Source: Bacteroidales bacterium
Lineage (GTDB): Bacteria; Bacteroidota; Bacteroidia; Bacteroidales; P3
Reading direction: 5' to 3'
NCBI GenBank assembly: GCA_017550405.1
Contig: JAFZPH010000019.1
Coordinates: 99,075 to 163,031, forward strand
Length of the DNA stretch: 63,957 bases
A model generated the notes under the pieces. It saw only the letters and a list, made by a program, of their open reading frames with translations. It did no database searches and had not been told where the DNA came from. Of the stretch, positions 1 through 8,758 are shown one piece after another (position 1 is the first letter of the stretch; each line of letters starts with the position of its first letter). Both the position numbers and the translations under genes were made by a program.

Positions 1-2000
1 GCGGCAAGAAGCACATAGTCGTCATTGCGGGCGACAAAGGCTTTGCGTATCTCGCGGCCGCGTTCGGTGCGGATGGGGATATTCTGAAGGTTGGGATTGC
101 TGGAGGAGAGACGGCCGGTGGCGGTGACGGTCTGGTTGTAGACTGTGTGCAGACGGCCGGTGGCGGGATTGATGAGCTTGGGGAAGCTGTCGAGATAGGT
201 GCCGATAAGCTTGTTGAGCGAGCGGTACTCGAGAATGAGGGGAATGATGGGGTGCTTGTCTTTCAGCTTGACGAGGACATCCTCGGCGGTGGAATACTGC
301 TTGGTAGCTGTACGTGGGGGCTTGTCGGTGACGTTGAGCCGCTCGTAAAGCACTTCGCCCAGCTGTTTTGGTGAGGAGACGTTGAACGTCCCTCCGGCGA
401 GGACGAATATTTGGTGCTCGATATTGTCGCGCTCGATGGAGAGTTTTGAGGAATAATCTTTGAGCGCGTCGACATCGATGCGCACACCTTCTTCCTCCAT
501 GCTGATGAGTACGTCCACAAGAGGCAGCTCGACATCGGTGTAGAGCTTGCGCATGCCGGTGTCGGAGAGTTGGGCGGCCATGAGGGGATATACCTGCCAA
601 AGGATGGCTGCGGACTCGACTGTGTCGGCAGGGCTGTAGCCCAGGATGCCGAGGGCGATACTCTCGAGGGTGTGGCGGGCCTCGGGGTCGAGGAGGTAAT
701 GCACAAGCTGCACATCGAATACATCGCCTGCGATATCGATGTCGAGTTCGCGCAGCATGTATTTGAGGGCTTTAAGGTCGTAGCAGAGCTTGAGGGTGTC
801 GGGGCGCTGCAGGAGGGTGCGGAGGACGACAATGTCGATGTCGCCCACCAGAGAGGTGTAGACAGTGTCGGCATTGAAGGCCAGCACGATGGTGGCGCCG
901 GAAACGAAGACAGCCACATCGCCGTTGTCGGGCAGCCGGTCGAGGGTGCGGATGTCGAGGGGACGGCTGGGGTCGACGGCAGGGGTGTCGAAGAGGGTGG
1001 GTTGCTCGAAAAGGGTCGGCTGGTTGTCGACGGCAGGCTTGGCGGCAGGGGCAGCGGGTCTGCCTACCCGCGGAGCCTGGGCGGCCTTGGCAAAACGCTG
1101 TGCCTCGGAGGGGTCGGAGACGGAGAGGTCGGTGTAGATGCGCTTGGACAGATTGCGGAATTCGAGTTCGGTAAAGAGTTCCTGAAGGGCTGCATAGTCG
1201 GGTTTCTGTACCCTTAGCAACTCCTCGCTGAGGGTAAGGGGCGCATCGAGGACAATGGTGGCGAGCTGTTTGCTGAAAAGAGCCTGCTCGGAGTATTGCT
1301 GCACGAGGCCGCGAATCTTGTCGTTCTTGATTTCCTCGGCATGGGTGACCATGTTCTCGATGGAGCCGAACTGGGCGATGAGTTTCTTGGCGGTCTTCTC
1401 CCCCACCCCCGGGATGCCGGGGATGTTGTCGGAGGTGTCGCCCCATAGGCCGAGTAGGTCGATGACCTGCTGACAGCAGTCGACGTTGAATTTCTCTTTC
1501 ACCTCCTCAACACCCATGAGCTGGTCGGGCTTTCCCATGCGACCGAAACGGTAGATGTAGACATGCGGGGTGACCAGCTGTCCGAAGTCCTTGTCGGGGG
1601 TGACCATGATGACTTGGTCGAACCCATGGTCTTCTGCCCAATGCGAGGCGGTGCCGATTACATCGTCGGCTTCATAGCCTTCGCAGGTGATGATGGGGAT
1701 GTTGAAGGCGGAGATAATGCTGCGGATGTAGGGCAGCCCCACTTGTATGGCTTCGGGCATGGCTTCTCGGTTGGCTTTGTACTCCTCGTACATCTTGTGG
1801 CGGAAAGTAGGTTTCTGCAAGTCGAAAGCCACAGCCATGTGTGTAGGCTGCAGTTTCTTGACGAGGTCGTAGAGCGTGGTGGTGAAGCCCAGCACAGCCG
1901 ATGTGTTGACGCCCTTGGAGTTGGTGCGGTTGGAACCGCTGAGGGCGTAGTAGGCGCGATAGACCATCGCCATGCCATCGAAGAGGACAAGCTTTTTCAT
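1..2000 (-). CDS. polA: DNA polymerase I, 3' end cut by window edge
   Basis: Reading leftward from the ATG at 2000, an open frame runs without a stop to base 1, so the C-terminus lies outside the window. The N-terminal 5'-nuclease domain is clear: MKKLVLFDGMAMVYRAYYAL, then GYEADDVIGT, TPDKDFGQL and GDTSDNIPGIPGVGEKTA. A 3'-5' exonuclease-like domain follows (about residues 345-500) and then the start of the polymerase domain, ending near NPNLQNIPIRTERGREIRKA, just before motif A. The expected Asp-x-Glu of exonuclease motif I is missing (the strand reads DVAVFVSGATIVLAF), so proofreading is probably lost. The start overlaps the pdxA stop as TGATG, which suggests translational coupling. The role is gap filling and Okazaki-fragment processing. 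Confidence 0.95.
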   Translation of the reverse strand, partial: MKKLVLFDGMAMVYRAYYALSGSNRTNSKGVNTSAVLGFTTTLYDLVKKLQPTHMAVAFDLQKPTFRHKMYEEYKANREAMPEAIQVGLPYIRSIISAFNIPIITCEGYEADDVIGTASHWAEDHGFDQVIMVTPDKDFGQLVTPHVYIYRFGRMGKPDQLMGVEEVKEKFNVDCCQQVIDLLGLWGDTSDNIPGIPGVGEKTAKKLIAQFGSIENMVTHAEEIKNDKIRGLVQQYSEQALFSKQLATIVLDAPLTLSEELLRVQKPDYAALQELFTELEFRNLSKRIYTDLSVSDPSEAQRFAKAAQAPRVGRPAAPAAKPAVDNQPTLFEQPTLFDTPAVDPSRPLDIRTLDRLPDNGDVAVFVSGATIVLAFNADTVYTSLVGDIDIVVLRTLLQRPDTLKLCYDLKALKYMLRELDIDIAGDVFDVQLVHYLLDPEARHTLESIALGILGYSPADTVESAAILWQVYPLMAAQLSDTGMRKLYTDVELPLVDVLISMEEEGVRIDVDALKDYSSKLSIERDNIEHQIFVLAGGTFNVSSPKQLGEVLYERLNVTDKPPRTATKQYSTAEDVLVKLKDKHPIIPLILEYRSLNKLIGTYLDSFPKLINPATGRLHTVYNQTVTATGRLSSSNPNLQNIPIRTERGREIRKAFVARNDDYVLLA

Positions 2001-3043
2001 CAAGGAAGGGGATCGGCTGTTAGTTCGTCGTATTCTTTGCGGTTGCGCAGTATCTTGCAGGCAAGGTAGACCGCACTGCGGAACGACTGCTCGGAGGCTT
2101 TGTCCTTGCCCGCAATGTCGAAGGCGGTGCCGTGGGCAGGTGAAGTGCGGACATAGGGCAGACCGGCGGTGAAGTTGACTCCCTCGGTGAAGGACATGAG
2201 CTTGAAGGGGATGAGCCCCTGGTCGTGGTAGAGGGCGAGGACACCGTCGAATTTGTTGAACTCACTGCTGCCGAAGAAACCGTCGGAGGGATAGGGGCCA
2301 TAGGCAAGGACACCTTTCTCCTGCACCTCGTCGATGACGGGCTTGATGACGGTCTGGTCCTGGTTGCCGATGACACCGTTGTCGCCGGCATGAGGGTCGA
2401 GGGCAAGGACGGCTATCTTGGGCATGGGAATGCCGAAGTCGCGTTTGAGCGACTCGTTCATGAGCATAATCTTGTCGTAAAGGAGGTTGTGGGTGATGGC
2501 ACCGGGGACATCCTTGAGGGCGAGATGGTTGGTGACGATGCCGATACGGATGCGGTCGCAAACCATTATCATCAGGCTGCTGCAACCGAACTGGTGCGAA
2601 AGATACTCGGTATGGCCGGGGAAATCAAAATCGGCCGACTGGATGTTCTTTTTGCTGATGGGGGCAGTGACCAGCACATCGACATCGCCTTTCTTGAGGT
2701 CCTCGCAGGCACGTGCCAGCGACATGCGGGACTGCTCGCCAGCAATGTCGGTGAGTTTTCCTATATCAATCTTCACCTCATCGTTGGTGAGATTGATGAC
2801 GTTGAACTTGCGGTCGACAGCTTCGCTGGCTGAGTGGATGCCGTTGAAGTTCATATCCTGATGAAGGGCCAGGAGTTTCTTGTGATAGGAGGCCACTTTG
2901 GTGGAGCCGTAGAGAACGGGAGTGCAGAAGTCGTACATACGGCTGTCGTTGAAGGTTTTGAGTATCACTTCGTAGCCTACGCCGTTGATGTCGCCCTGAG
3001 TGATGGCCAGACGCACCCTGTGGTTATTGTTCTTTTCTTCCAT
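2000..3043 (-). CDS. pdxA: 4-hydroxythreonine-4-phosphate dehydrogenase PdxA
   Basis: The 347-residue protein matches the PdxA family in length and motifs. It opens with VRLAITQGDINGVGYEVILK and has the metal-binding HDQGLIPFK near residue 273 and the C-terminal RTSPAHGTAFDIAGK. The family oxidises 4-phosphohydroxy-L-threonine with NAD(P) and a divalent metal in the DXP-dependent pyridoxal phosphate pathway, in the cytoplasm. One substitution is visible: the usual GDPaGiG near the N-terminus reads GDINGVG here, a variant I believe is common in Bacteroidota. Its stop overlaps the polA start by one base, so the two are probably one transcript. Confidence 0.93.
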   Translation of the reverse strand: MEEKNNNHRVRLAITQGDINGVGYEVILKTFNDSRMYDFCTPVLYGSTKVASYHKKLLALHQDMNFNGIHSASEAVDRKFNVINLTNDEVKIDIGKLTDIAGEQSRMSLARACEDLKKGDVDVLVTAPISKKNIQSADFDFPGHTEYLSHQFGCSSLMIMVCDRIRIGIVTNHLALKDVPGAITHNLLYDKIMLMNESLKRDFGIPMPKIAVLALDPHAGDNGVIGNQDQTVIKPVIDEVQEKGVLAYGPYPSDGFFGSSEFNKFDGVLALYHDQGLIPFKLMSFTEGVNFTAGLPYVRTSPAHGTAFDIAGKDKASEQSFRSAVYLACKILRNRKEYDELTADPLP

Positions 3044-3103
3044 ATATCTGTTAGTATTGATTCAATTAATAATATTATTGTATGTTTTCCCTATAGGCGA
3101 CAG

Positions 3104-4561
3104 CTATTTGTCGGCCGGTTTGTTGAGGAGGTCGTACGTCTGAATGAAGGCATAGAGCAGACGAATGCCATAGCCCGATGCCCCACAGGCAAAGTATTCC
3201 TGCTTCTTGGAGAAGAAGGCAACACCTGCTATGTCGAGGTGGATATAGGGGGTTTTGCGAGCGAAATGGGCGAGGAATTTGCCTGCTGTGATCGTTCCTG
3301 CCTGGGGGATGCCGCAGTTCTTGATGTCGGCGACCTCGGATTTGATAAGTTCGTCGTATTCGGACCAGAAGGGGAATTCGGCCAGACGCTCATAGACCTT
3401 ATTTCCAACAATGCGGAGGAGATTGAAGGCATTCTCGGCATTTTGCTGCATGGCGGCAATGCCATAGGTGCCGATGGCACGGACGGCGGCACCAGTGAGG
3501 GTGGCGGCATCGATGACAAGCTCGGGGTTGTAGTTGCTGACGGCATAGGCGATGGCATCGGCAAGGATGATACGACCTTCGGCATCGGTATTTACCACCT
3601 CGACGGTGGTGCCGTCATACATACGTATCACATCGTCGGCAGCATAGGCGTTGAAGCCCGGACGGTTGTCGGTGAGGGGCAGGAAGGCCACGATGTGGAC
3701 GGGCAGTTGGTTGGCAGCGGCGGCAAAGACCACGGAAGCCATGGTGGCGGCTCCGGCCATATCGGACTTCATCTCCTGCATGTAGTTGTCGGGCTTGATG
3801 TTAAGTCCGCCAGTGTCGTACATGATTCCTTTTCCTACAAGGGCAAGGGGCTTAGCGTTCACCGCTCCGCCAGGATTGTATTCGAGCACAACGAAGCGGG
3901 GCTCGTCGACACTGCCTTTGTTGACAGCGACGAGGCCTCCCATGCGCAGCGACTCTATCTGCTTTCTGTCGAAGACGGTGCAGGCCACAACTGTTTCTGC
4001 AGCACGCTCCTGCAACTGCTTGGCAAATGTTTCGGCATTGAGGTCGGCCACAGGGGTGTTGACCCATTCGCGGCACTGGCGTATACAATCCCAAAGGGTA
4101 ACAAGGGGTTTCAACTCATCGTGACTGAGGAAAGACTGCTCGATGGTCAGAAGCTCGATGTGGACGGGCTTCTCGGATTTATAGCGGTCGAAGGTATAGT
4201 CGGCAAGGAACAGACCTTCGGCAAAGGCCACTATCTCTTCTGGTATCACCCCCTCGCCGGTGAGAGAGACTTCGGTCTGCTTGTCATTGCGGAGCATGTC
4301 AACCACTTTGGCGGCACTGCGGCGCAAGCGTTCCTGACACTGGTCGGAATCGCGTTCGCTGTCGAAATTGACGATATAAAGCTTGTATGGGAGACGGTCG
4401 AATACAACAAGGGCATCGGGGTCTTTTACACGGCAGGTTTTGAGATAGTCCAGTTCCTTCTTGCTAAGGGGGAGTGAACGGTCTGCCACCACGGTACCGT
4501 AGAGGAAAACCAGATTGCCCTCGTAGTCTTTAGGATTAATCTGTCCGATTTCGAATTTCAT
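3104..4561 (-). CDS. Leucyl aminopeptidase, M17 family
   Basis: The 485-residue cytosolic aminopeptidase shows the two M17 signatures. GKGIMYDTGGLNIKP contains the catalytic Lys and a metal-binding Asp. NTDAEGRIILADA carries the metal ligands and the bicarbonate-binding Arg. The N-terminal third is the less conserved substrate-shaping domain. Members remove N-terminal residues from peptides using two zinc or manganese ions. The start lies 3 bases beyond the stop of the upstream ABC transporter gene, so the two are almost certainly co-transcribed. No signal peptide is seen. Confidence 0.93.
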   Translation of the reverse strand: MKFEIGQINPKDYEGNLVFLYGTVVADRSLPLSKKELDYLKTCRVKDPDALVVFDRLPYKLYIVNFDSERDSDQCQERLRRSAAKVVDMLRNDKQTEVSLTGEGVIPEEIVAFAEGLFLADYTFDRYKSEKPVHIELLTIEQSFLSHDELKPLVTLWDCIRQCREWVNTPVADLNAETFAKQLQERAAETVVACTVFDRKQIESLRMGGLVAVNKGSVDEPRFVVLEYNPGGAVNAKPLALVGKGIMYDTGGLNIKPDNYMQEMKSDMAGAATMASVVFAAAANQLPVHIVAFLPLTDNRPGFNAYAADDVIRMYDGTTVEVVNTDAEGRIILADAIAYAVSNYNPELVIDAATLTGAAVRAIGTYGIAAMQQNAENAFNLLRIVGNKVYERLAEFPFWSEYDELIKSEVADIKNCGIPQAGTITAGKFLAHFARKTPYIHLDIAGVAFFSKKQEYFACGASGYGIRLLYAFIQTYDLLNKPADK

Positions 4562-4564
4562 GGT

Positions 4565-6199
4565 TTAGATATGTTTAATGAGTATTATTACTTTGTTTTC
4601 TTTCTTCAGCTGTTCGAGCGTTTGGTAGAAACGCTCGCGAGAAGGGATATCCATCCAGGCGGTGGGCTCGTCGAAGATGAGTATCGGTGCGTCGCTGTAG
4701 AGCTGTCGCGCCAAGGCGATGCGCTGCCACTGGCCCATACTCAGTTCCTCGCCGCCATCGAACATACGGCCCAGCGGGGTCTGGTAGCCTTTGGGCAGAC
4801 GCTCGATGTATTTGTCCACGCCCGCCATTTCGGCCACTTGCTTCACACGCGCTTTGTCGTAATGGTCGATGTCGCCGAAAGCTATGTTCTCCTCGGCAGT
4901 GCAATAGAAACGGACATAGTCCTGAAATATTGCCCCGATGCCATGACGCAGCCCCTTCAGGTCATACTCGCGCACATCGACACCGTCCACCAATACAGCA
5001 CCCTGGTCGGTGTCGTAGAGGCGGAGCAGCAGTTTGAGCAAGGTGGTCTTGCCGAAACCGTTTTCGCCCTCTATCTGTGTTACTTCGCCTGCACGGGCCG
5101 TGAGGTTGAAATGGCTCAGCACATCGCGTTCCATTTTCGGGTAGCGGAAGGTGATGTCGCGGAACTCGACACTCTTCACCTGCAACGGGAAAGGCTTCGG
5201 ATTCGGAGCGTTGACGATGGAGGGCTTGAGGTCGAGGAACTCGAAGAGGTTGCCGATGAAGAGGCGGTTATCATAAAGCCCCGTCACGCTGCTCACCAGC
5301 TGTGCAAGCTGTGTCTGTCCGCGACGGAAGGCCTCAAACAGCATCACGAACGAACCCACGGTGATGGAGCCGTCGGTGGTGCTCATTATAAGGAACATGG
5401 TTACAAAGAACAACGCAGCCGTCTCGACTATGGCACAAACCGAATCGTACCAGCCCAAGCGGAAGGAAATCTTTATCAAGTCTTTCACAAGGGCCTTGCG
5501 GATTGCCACGAAACGCTCTCTGAAATAGGGGGCGAGTCCGAAGGTGCGCATCTCCTTGGCGTAGTCACGTCCACCCAGCAGGGCAGTGTAGTAACTGGTG
5601 CGGCGATAGTTCTGCGTGTTGCCGCGACGGAAAGCATATATCTGTCTTGCCTTGATGACCCTGACAATGAACGACGGCACCACGGCGGCAACCATGACGA
5701 CGATAATCCAGCCGGAGACTCTGGAGAGCATGACCACGATGATGGAGATGGATATCAGCGAACCAAGCAGTCCCATGAACCCATTCAAAATCTGGATGGG
5801 GCGATAGGATGCCTCCTGCTGGGCACGATGGTAGGTGTCGTGATATTCGGGGTTGTCGAAATAGGACATGTCCAGCTTGGCCGACTGGCCTTGCATGCGT
5901 TCACTGATAAAGTCGATGAGCTTCTGCTGCATGATGTCGTTGTTGACACCGTTCATCACACTCACAACACGGGTCAGCAGCGAGATGGCGCAGAAGATTC
6001 CCAGCGCGGTAAGCGTGTTCATCTCCACACCCAACACCACGGGATAGGTCCCGTTGGTGACAGAGTCCACCAAGAACTTGAGGATGTACAGATTCAGCAA
6101 AGGCAGTGCATTCAGGATCAACACATAGATAATGCGTAGCCAGAAGGCCCTGCTGTCGCATTGCCGAATCATATTTAGTGCTTTGAATATCTGTTTCAT
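4565..6199 (-). CDS. ABC transporter, fused permease and ATPase, C-terminally short
   Basis: This 544-residue half-transporter has an N-terminal membrane domain of about six segments (residues 15-300). The nucleotide-binding domain has Walker A GENGFGKTTLLKLL, a Q-loop in GAIFQDYVRF, signature LSMGQWQRIALAR, Walker B ILIFDEPTAWMD and a His right at the end (IKHI). Relatives normally continue 40-60 residues past this H-loop His; here the frame stops two codons after it and the next gene begins at once. The LSMGQ signature resembles peptide or lantibiotic-type exporters, but the substrate cannot be told. It is expected to act as a dimer in the inner membrane. Confidence 0.9.
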   Translation of the reverse strand: MKQIFKALNMIRQCDSRAFWLRIIYVLILNALPLLNLYILKFLVDSVTNGTYPVVLGVEMNTLTALGIFCAISLLTRVVSVMNGVNNDIMQQKLIDFISERMQGQSAKLDMSYFDNPEYHDTYHRAQQEASYRPIQILNGFMGLLGSLISISIIVVMLSRVSGWIIVVMVAAVVPSFIVRVIKARQIYAFRRGNTQNYRRTSYYTALLGGRDYAKEMRTFGLAPYFRERFVAIRKALVKDLIKISFRLGWYDSVCAIVETAALFFVTMFLIMSTTDGSITVGSFVMLFEAFRRGQTQLAQLVSSVTGLYDNRLFIGNLFEFLDLKPSIVNAPNPKPFPLQVKSVEFRDITFRYPKMERDVLSHFNLTARAGEVTQIEGENGFGKTTLLKLLLRLYDTDQGAVLVDGVDVREYDLKGLRHGIGAIFQDYVRFYCTAEENIAFGDIDHYDKARVKQVAEMAGVDKYIERLPKGYQTPLGRMFDGGEELSMGQWQRIALARQLYSDAPILIFDEPTAWMDIPSRERFYQTLEQLKKENKVIILIKHI

Positions 6200-6211
6200 T
6201 CTATATGGCGT

Positions 6212-6523
6212 TTATTTTTTCCCGAGACCGTCGGTCTCATAAAAAACTATCTTTTTCACTGCCTGTCGGCCCAAAGTGTCGTTGATACGGGTGACAAGCG
6301 AGTCACGCCGGTACCACAACTCCTGTCTTAATCCGGGCGAGGCAATGGAGAGGGCAAGGATTCCGTTCTTGAAACTCACCTTCCAGGTTAGGCGGCTTAT
6401 CAGGTCTCCCACAACCTTTTCATACACGTCTTTCACCTCAAGTTCGGTAGCCGTCTCTTCCATGTCGAGCCGTCGGTATGCCTTTTTGAGCAAGTCCTGC
6501 AGTGTATGTTCATTGCTGTACAT
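6212..6523 (-). CDS. DUF721 family protein, DciA-like
   Basis: The 103-residue protein has the DUF721 pattern: a helical start (LQDLLKKAYRRLDM), a strand pair with WKVSFKNGILALSIASPG, and LRQELWYRRDSLVTRIND before a short tail. DUF721 proteins are single KH-like domains, and some (DciA) load the replicative helicase in bacteria that lack DnaC. It sits 34 bases after recF on the same strand, a common neighbourhood for this family, which favours a role in DNA replication or repair. A DciA function is inference from family and context only. Confidence 0.85.
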   Translation of the reverse strand: MYSNEHTLQDLLKKAYRRLDMEETATELEVKDVYEKVVGDLISRLTWKVSFKNGILALSIASPGLRQELWYRRDSLVTRINDTLGRQAVKKIVFYETDGLGKK

Positions 6524-6557
6524 CAGTCCTCTCTATTCATTATTCTACATCAAAGGT

Positions 6558-7670
6558 TCAACTCTTGGCCAGCGGGTGCAGTTCGTTCCCATCGACAGTG
6601 TAGATCAGATGGTCCACCTGCGGAATGGCCTCGAAGATACCTTCCACACGTCCCGGCTGGGTGTCGGTGATAAACACCTGGCCGAAACGGTCGCTTCCCA
6701 CCAGCTCTACCAGTTGTGTGACACGTACCATGTCGAGCTTGTCAAACACATCGTCCAGCAGCAGGATGGGCTTCACCCCGCCGTGGCGGTAGATATACTC
6801 GAACTGTGCCAGTTTCAGCGCCAGCACAAAGGTCTTTTGCTGTCCTTGCGAACCATAACGTCGCACGGCCATATCACTCACTGTCAGCTCCACATCATCC
6901 CTGTGGGGCCCCACGGTGGTAAAGAGTGCCTGTCTGTCGCGACGGCGTGCCTCCGCCAGCTGCTGCGCCAACGGCAGACTACGCTCGGCCACATAGGTCA
7001 GCACACCCTTTTCGTGCCCGTTGGTAATCCATCCGTAATAATCGTCGAACAAAGGTGCAAAACCCTCGAAGAAATGTTCACGTTCACGACGGAGTACCTC
7101 GCCATGACGCACCAACTGCTCATCCCACACACTGATTGAGCCTTCATCCCACGACCCCTCTTCCCAAAACACTTTCAGCAGCCGGTTGCGCTGCTCCAAG
7201 GCACGGGCATACTGCAACAGATGATCAAGGTATACCCGGTCAGTCTGGGACAGCACACCGTCTACGAAACGCCGTCGCACCTCGCTGCCTCCAACAATAA
7301 TCTCTTGGTCCTGAGGTGACACCATCACCAACGGAATCCTTCCGATGTGTTCGCCCAATGTCTTGCACACTTTGCCGTTCCACTTCATCTGCTTGGGCAT
7401 TCCCTTGCGCACCACACACGAGGCCTGGGCGTTCTCGCCCTCAAACCTATAGCGGCCATGGATGGCAAAGTACTCCTCACCGCGGCGGATGTTCGGGACA
7501 TCTCCCCCACCCCGGCAGCCTTTGCAGAAAGACAAGTAATATATCGCCTCAAGCAGATTGGTCTTGCCCACGCCGTTGTTACCCACAAGGCAGTTCACAT
7601 TGGGGCAGAAATCCACATCAAGCTCGCTATAAGACTTGAAATTGCTTATCTTCAAATTGGTCAAATACAT
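6558..7670 (-). CDS. recF: DNA replication and repair protein RecF
   Basis: The 370-residue SMC-like ATPase has Walker A VGNNGVGKTNLLEAI near residue 30, a signature region around SQGQQKTFVLALKLAQ and Walker B ILLLDDVFDKLD. RecF binds DNA at single/double-strand junctions and, with RecO and RecR, helps load RecA on gaps. It is followed by the DUF721 gene as in many Bacteroidota. The start MYLTNLKISNFKSYSELDVDF is typical of the family, so the start call is firm. Confidence 0.95.
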   Translation of the reverse strand: MYLTNLKISNFKSYSELDVDFCPNVNCLVGNNGVGKTNLLEAIYYLSFCKGCRGGGDVPNIRRGEEYFAIHGRYRFEGENAQASCVVRKGMPKQMKWNGKVCKTLGEHIGRIPLVMVSPQDQEIIVGGSEVRRRFVDGVLSQTDRVYLDHLLQYARALEQRNRLLKVFWEEGSWDEGSISVWDEQLVRHGEVLRREREHFFEGFAPLFDDYYGWITNGHEKGVLTYVAERSLPLAQQLAEARRRDRQALFTTVGPHRDDVELTVSDMAVRRYGSQGQQKTFVLALKLAQFEYIYRHGGVKPILLLDDVFDKLDMVRVTQLVELVGSDRFGQVFITDTQPGRVEGIFEAIPQVDHLIYTVDGNELHPLAKS

Positions 7671-7731
7671 CTCCGCTCAAGTTTCAGTTGTTAAATCGTT
7701 GATAAGTTGATAAGTTTATACGACTTGCTCT

Positions 7732-7760
7732 CTCAATTCTCAATTCTTAATTCTCAATTC
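7732..7760. repeat. Four tandem 7-nt CTCAATT units at the ispH stop
   Basis: Units of CTCAATT run in register four times (the third is CTTAATT). The ispH stop codon lies inside the array, so on the coding strand the repeat supplies the last residues (ELRIKN) and the TGA. The same unit recurs at 8744-8758 and 25974-26001. Confidence 0.85.
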
Positions 7761-8741
7761 CCCAACTCCCTGTTCGGCACAATGGGCGACGGCTTCCATC
7801 AGCCATCGGGGTGTACTGGTGGCACCCGTCACGCCCAACCGTTCTACCGCCGGGTTCCTAAGTTCTTCGCTCACCGCTGCCACTTCGTCAGGCCCGTAAA
7901 CCAGATACGTCCGCGGCTGCACACGCTTGCACAGTTCGTACAGATAATGTCCGTTTGAACTGCCCTGTCCGCTAACGAACAGCACAGCGTCCACACCTCT
8001 GGCAAAAGCCTCCAGCTTCGTGGCTCTGTTGGCTACACGGCTGCATATTGTGTTGTATGCCACAAAGAAATCGTCTCCCTCACCTACCCCCTCGGTTCTC
8101 TTGGCATCTCCCTCTCCACTCGCGCCGACAGCGGCTTGCTGACGCTGTCTGGCTATCGCTTCCTTCACGTTCTCTATCAGTCGGGCATATTCCTCTCGGC
8201 TTTTGGTCGTCTGCGAATATAACCGTATCGGCCTGCCGAAATCAATGTCTTTCAAATCCTCCGCACTACTCACCACCACTGCTTTGCCTTCAGTTTGTCC
8301 ACATAGACCCACCACCTCGGCATGGCCGGGTTTGCCGAAGATAACCACCTGTCCGTCTCGTTCGCACATCTCTTCATAACCACGTCTGATGCGTTGCTGC
8401 AGGGCCAGCACGATAGGGCATGTAGCATCTATCAGCTCCACCCCTTGTTGCTCGGCCTCGGCATAGGTCGACGGTGGTTCGCCGTGGGCGCGAATGAGCA
8501 CTCTCGGCGCAGGTGTTTCCCCTTCCTGCTCATCCTTCCCTCTCTCGTCCAACTGCCGCAGCTGTTCGTGGTCAATCACTTCCAGTCCTTTGGCCCGCAG
8601 GCGCGACACCTCGGCATTGTTGTGCACGATGTCACCCAGACAGTAAAGGCCGCCTCGGCGCTTCAACTCCTCCTCGGCAGTGGAGATGGCTCTCACCACC
8701 CCGAAACAGAAACCGGCATTATCATCTATCTCAATTTTCAT
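7740..8741 (-). CDS. ispH: 4-hydroxy-3-methylbut-2-enyl diphosphate reductase IspH
   Basis: The 333-residue iron-sulfur enzyme of the last step of the MEP isoprenoid pathway makes IPP and DMAPP from HMBPP. The three [4Fe-4S] cysteines are visible in NAGFCFGVVRA, IDATCPIVL and YNTICSRVANR, with the substrate-binding His in DIVHNN and RAHGEPP. An insertion of about 25 Gly/Ala/Glu-rich residues before the third cysteine (RQRQQAAVGASGEG...) is longer than usual. The C-terminal ELRIKN and the stop are encoded by a 7-nt repeat array, and another copy of the repeat lies just upstream of the start. Confidence 0.94.
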   Translation of the reverse strand: MKIEIDDNAGFCFGVVRAISTAEEELKRRGGLYCLGDIVHNNAEVSRLRAKGLEVIDHEQLRQLDERGKDEQEGETPAPRVLIRAHGEPPSTYAEAEQQGVELIDATCPIVLALQQRIRRGYEEMCERDGQVVIFGKPGHAEVVGLCGQTEGKAVVVSSAEDLKDIDFGRPIRLYSQTTKSREEYARLIENVKEAIARQRQQAAVGASGEGDAKRTEGVGEGDDFFVAYNTICSRVANRATKLEAFARGVDAVLFVSGQGSSNGHYLYELCKRVQPRTYLVYGPDEVAAVSEELRNPAVERLGVTGATSTPRWLMEAVAHCAEQGVGELRIKN

Positions 8742-8743
8742 TT

Positions 8744-8758
8744 CTCAATTCTCAATTC
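8744..8758. repeat. Two 7-nt CTCAATT units between ispH and the M23 gene
   Basis: Two exact tandem CTCAATT copies fill the 15-bp gap between the ispH start and the end of the upstream peptidase gene. They are the same unit as at 7732-7760, so ispH is bracketed by the repeat. Confidence 0.8.

Noticed and set aside
2834..4477. 547-codon plus-strand frame across the aminopeptidase gene
   Set aside because: It is fully antisense to the M17 gene, whose motifs are intact; the frame has no family pattern and arises from GC-biased codons.
4571..6139. 522-codon plus-strand frame across the ABC transporter
   Set aside because: Antisense to a clear ABC transporter; the translation is His/Gly/Asp-rich without domain motifs.
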